64,000 nt of DNA from Elusimicrobiota bacterium (GTDB taxonomy: Bacteria; Elusimicrobiota; Elusimicrobia; FEN-1173), in NCBI GenBank assembly GCA_016714745.1, contig JADKCG010000015.1, positions 1 through 64,000 on the forward strand, read 5' to 3'. The position numbers and the translations under genes were made by a program. Below, one piece after another: positions 63,428 to 64,000 of this stretch. The notes under the pieces are model-generated. The model worked only from the letters and a program-made list of their open reading frames with translations. It was not told where the DNA came from and searched no databases. The first letter of the stretch is position 1; the number at the start of each line of letters is the position of its first letter.

Positions 63428-64000
63428 TTATTCGGCGGGTTTGTTTTTTTTCTTGCGAACAACGGGAGATTTCCCCGTACCGATCGTTGAAAAACGGCCT
63501 ATGGCCCGAAACTTCTCATACCGTTTTTGCAAAAGGCCGGCGGGAGGCAAGAGCCTGACCTCGGCGAGGTGACGAACCAAGGCCTCTTTCACCGAGGCAA
63601 TGGAAACATCCACATCGCGGTGGGCTCCGCCCAGGGGTTCCGGAACAATTTCATCGATCACCCCTAGTTGTTTGAGGTCCGTCGCGGTAATTTTCAACGC
63701 CCGTGCGGCTTCGGGGGCTTTGGCGGCGTCGTGATACAGGATGGAGGCGCACCCTTCCGGAGAGATCACGGAATAGTAGGCGTTTTCCATCATCAAAATC
63801 CGGTCCGCAACACCCAGCGCAAGCGCCCCCCCCGACCCCCCCTCACCGATCACGCAACAGAGGATGGGGACATTAAACTGTGACATCTCTCGCATATTTT
63901 CGGCAATGGCCGTGGCCTGTCCGCGCTCTTCCGCGCCGATCCCCGGGTACGCCCCCGCCGTGTCAATGAACGTGATGATGGGCGCCCCAAACTTGGCGGC
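63428..64000 (-). CDS. accA: Acetyl-CoA carboxylase carboxyltransferase alpha subunit AccA (partial)
   Basis: AccA with AccD transfers the carboxyl group to acetyl-CoA for fatty acid synthesis. The frame runs off the window edge, so the N-terminal part and start are missing. The visible part reads KFGAPIITFIDTAGAYPGIGAEERGQ, then IGEGGSGGALALGVAD, YSVISPEGCASILY and the C-terminal helices, all strong AccA features. It lies just upstream of fba. Confidence 0.95.
   Translation of the reverse strand, partial: AAKFGAPIITFIDTAGAYPGIGAEERGQATAIAENMREMSQFNVPILCCVIGEGGSGGALALGVADRILMMENAYYSVISPEGCASILYHDAAKAPEAARALKITATDLKQLGVIDEIVPEPLGGAHRDVDVSIASVKEALVRHLAEVRLLPPAGLLQKRYEKFRAIGRFSTIGTGKSPVVRKKKNKPAE

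Overview
The window looks like chromosomal DNA of a Gram-negative (diderm) bacterium of moderately high GC. Lipid A and LPS genes (kdsA, kdsD, kdsC, lptA, lptB, lptC), a TolC/RND pair and a signal peptidase indicate an outer membrane. The mix of a mannose-type PTS with HPr kinase (HprK), pyrophosphate-dependent phosphofructokinase with class I aldolase, and very large unnamed envelope proteins recalls Elusimicrobiota/Omnitrophota-type lineages. That placement is an impression from gene content, not a proof.

Almost all genes lie on the minus strand in tight operons, many joined by ATGA, GTGA or TTGA stop/start overlaps. Read in transcription order: accA (partial), class I fba, PPi-PFK, a YbgC-type thioesterase, radC, a VanZ-like gene and an rRNA methyltransferase (63.9-57.6 kb). 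A plus-strand island follows, with an IS remnant, an AAA ATPase and tolC plus an RND pump (51.3-57.6 kb). Next on the minus strand come a UvrD/PcrA helicase, a TPR membrane protein, gatC-gatA-nudix-gatB, a PilZ protein, thrC-moaD-NIL and a receiver protein (50.4-39.1 kb). Giant unnamed proteins occupy 38.9-30.8 kb and are followed by cspA. A run of about 20 genes (30.2-13.4 kb) then links Kdo/LPS export (kdsA-kdsD-kdsC-lptC-lptA-lptB) to hpf-ptsN-hprK-rapZ, a mannose-type PTS (EIIA, B, C, D, HPr, EI), lepA, lepB and hemW. After a plus-strand aminopropyltransferase-like membrane protein and an IS200-like element comes a hybrid histidine kinase, then ribD-ribE-ribBA-ribH-nusB-ligA (6.3-0.3 kb).

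Two genome-wide signals stand out. First, at least ten otherwise normal genes, several of them essential (ligA, ribBA, ribD, gatB, gatA), are broken, usually by one base in a homopolymer. This points to uncorrected assembly errors, or less likely to slippage-tolerated frameshifts. Second, a palindromic element of about 105-110 bp recurs three times between genes, abutting stop codons, and a shortened relative sits in frame inside hemW. There is also a clean 414-bp non-autonomous mobile element with 23-bp terminal inverted repeats and a 7-bp target duplication at 50.5-51.0 kb.

I saw no complete tRNA, rRNA, CRISPR array or prophage.
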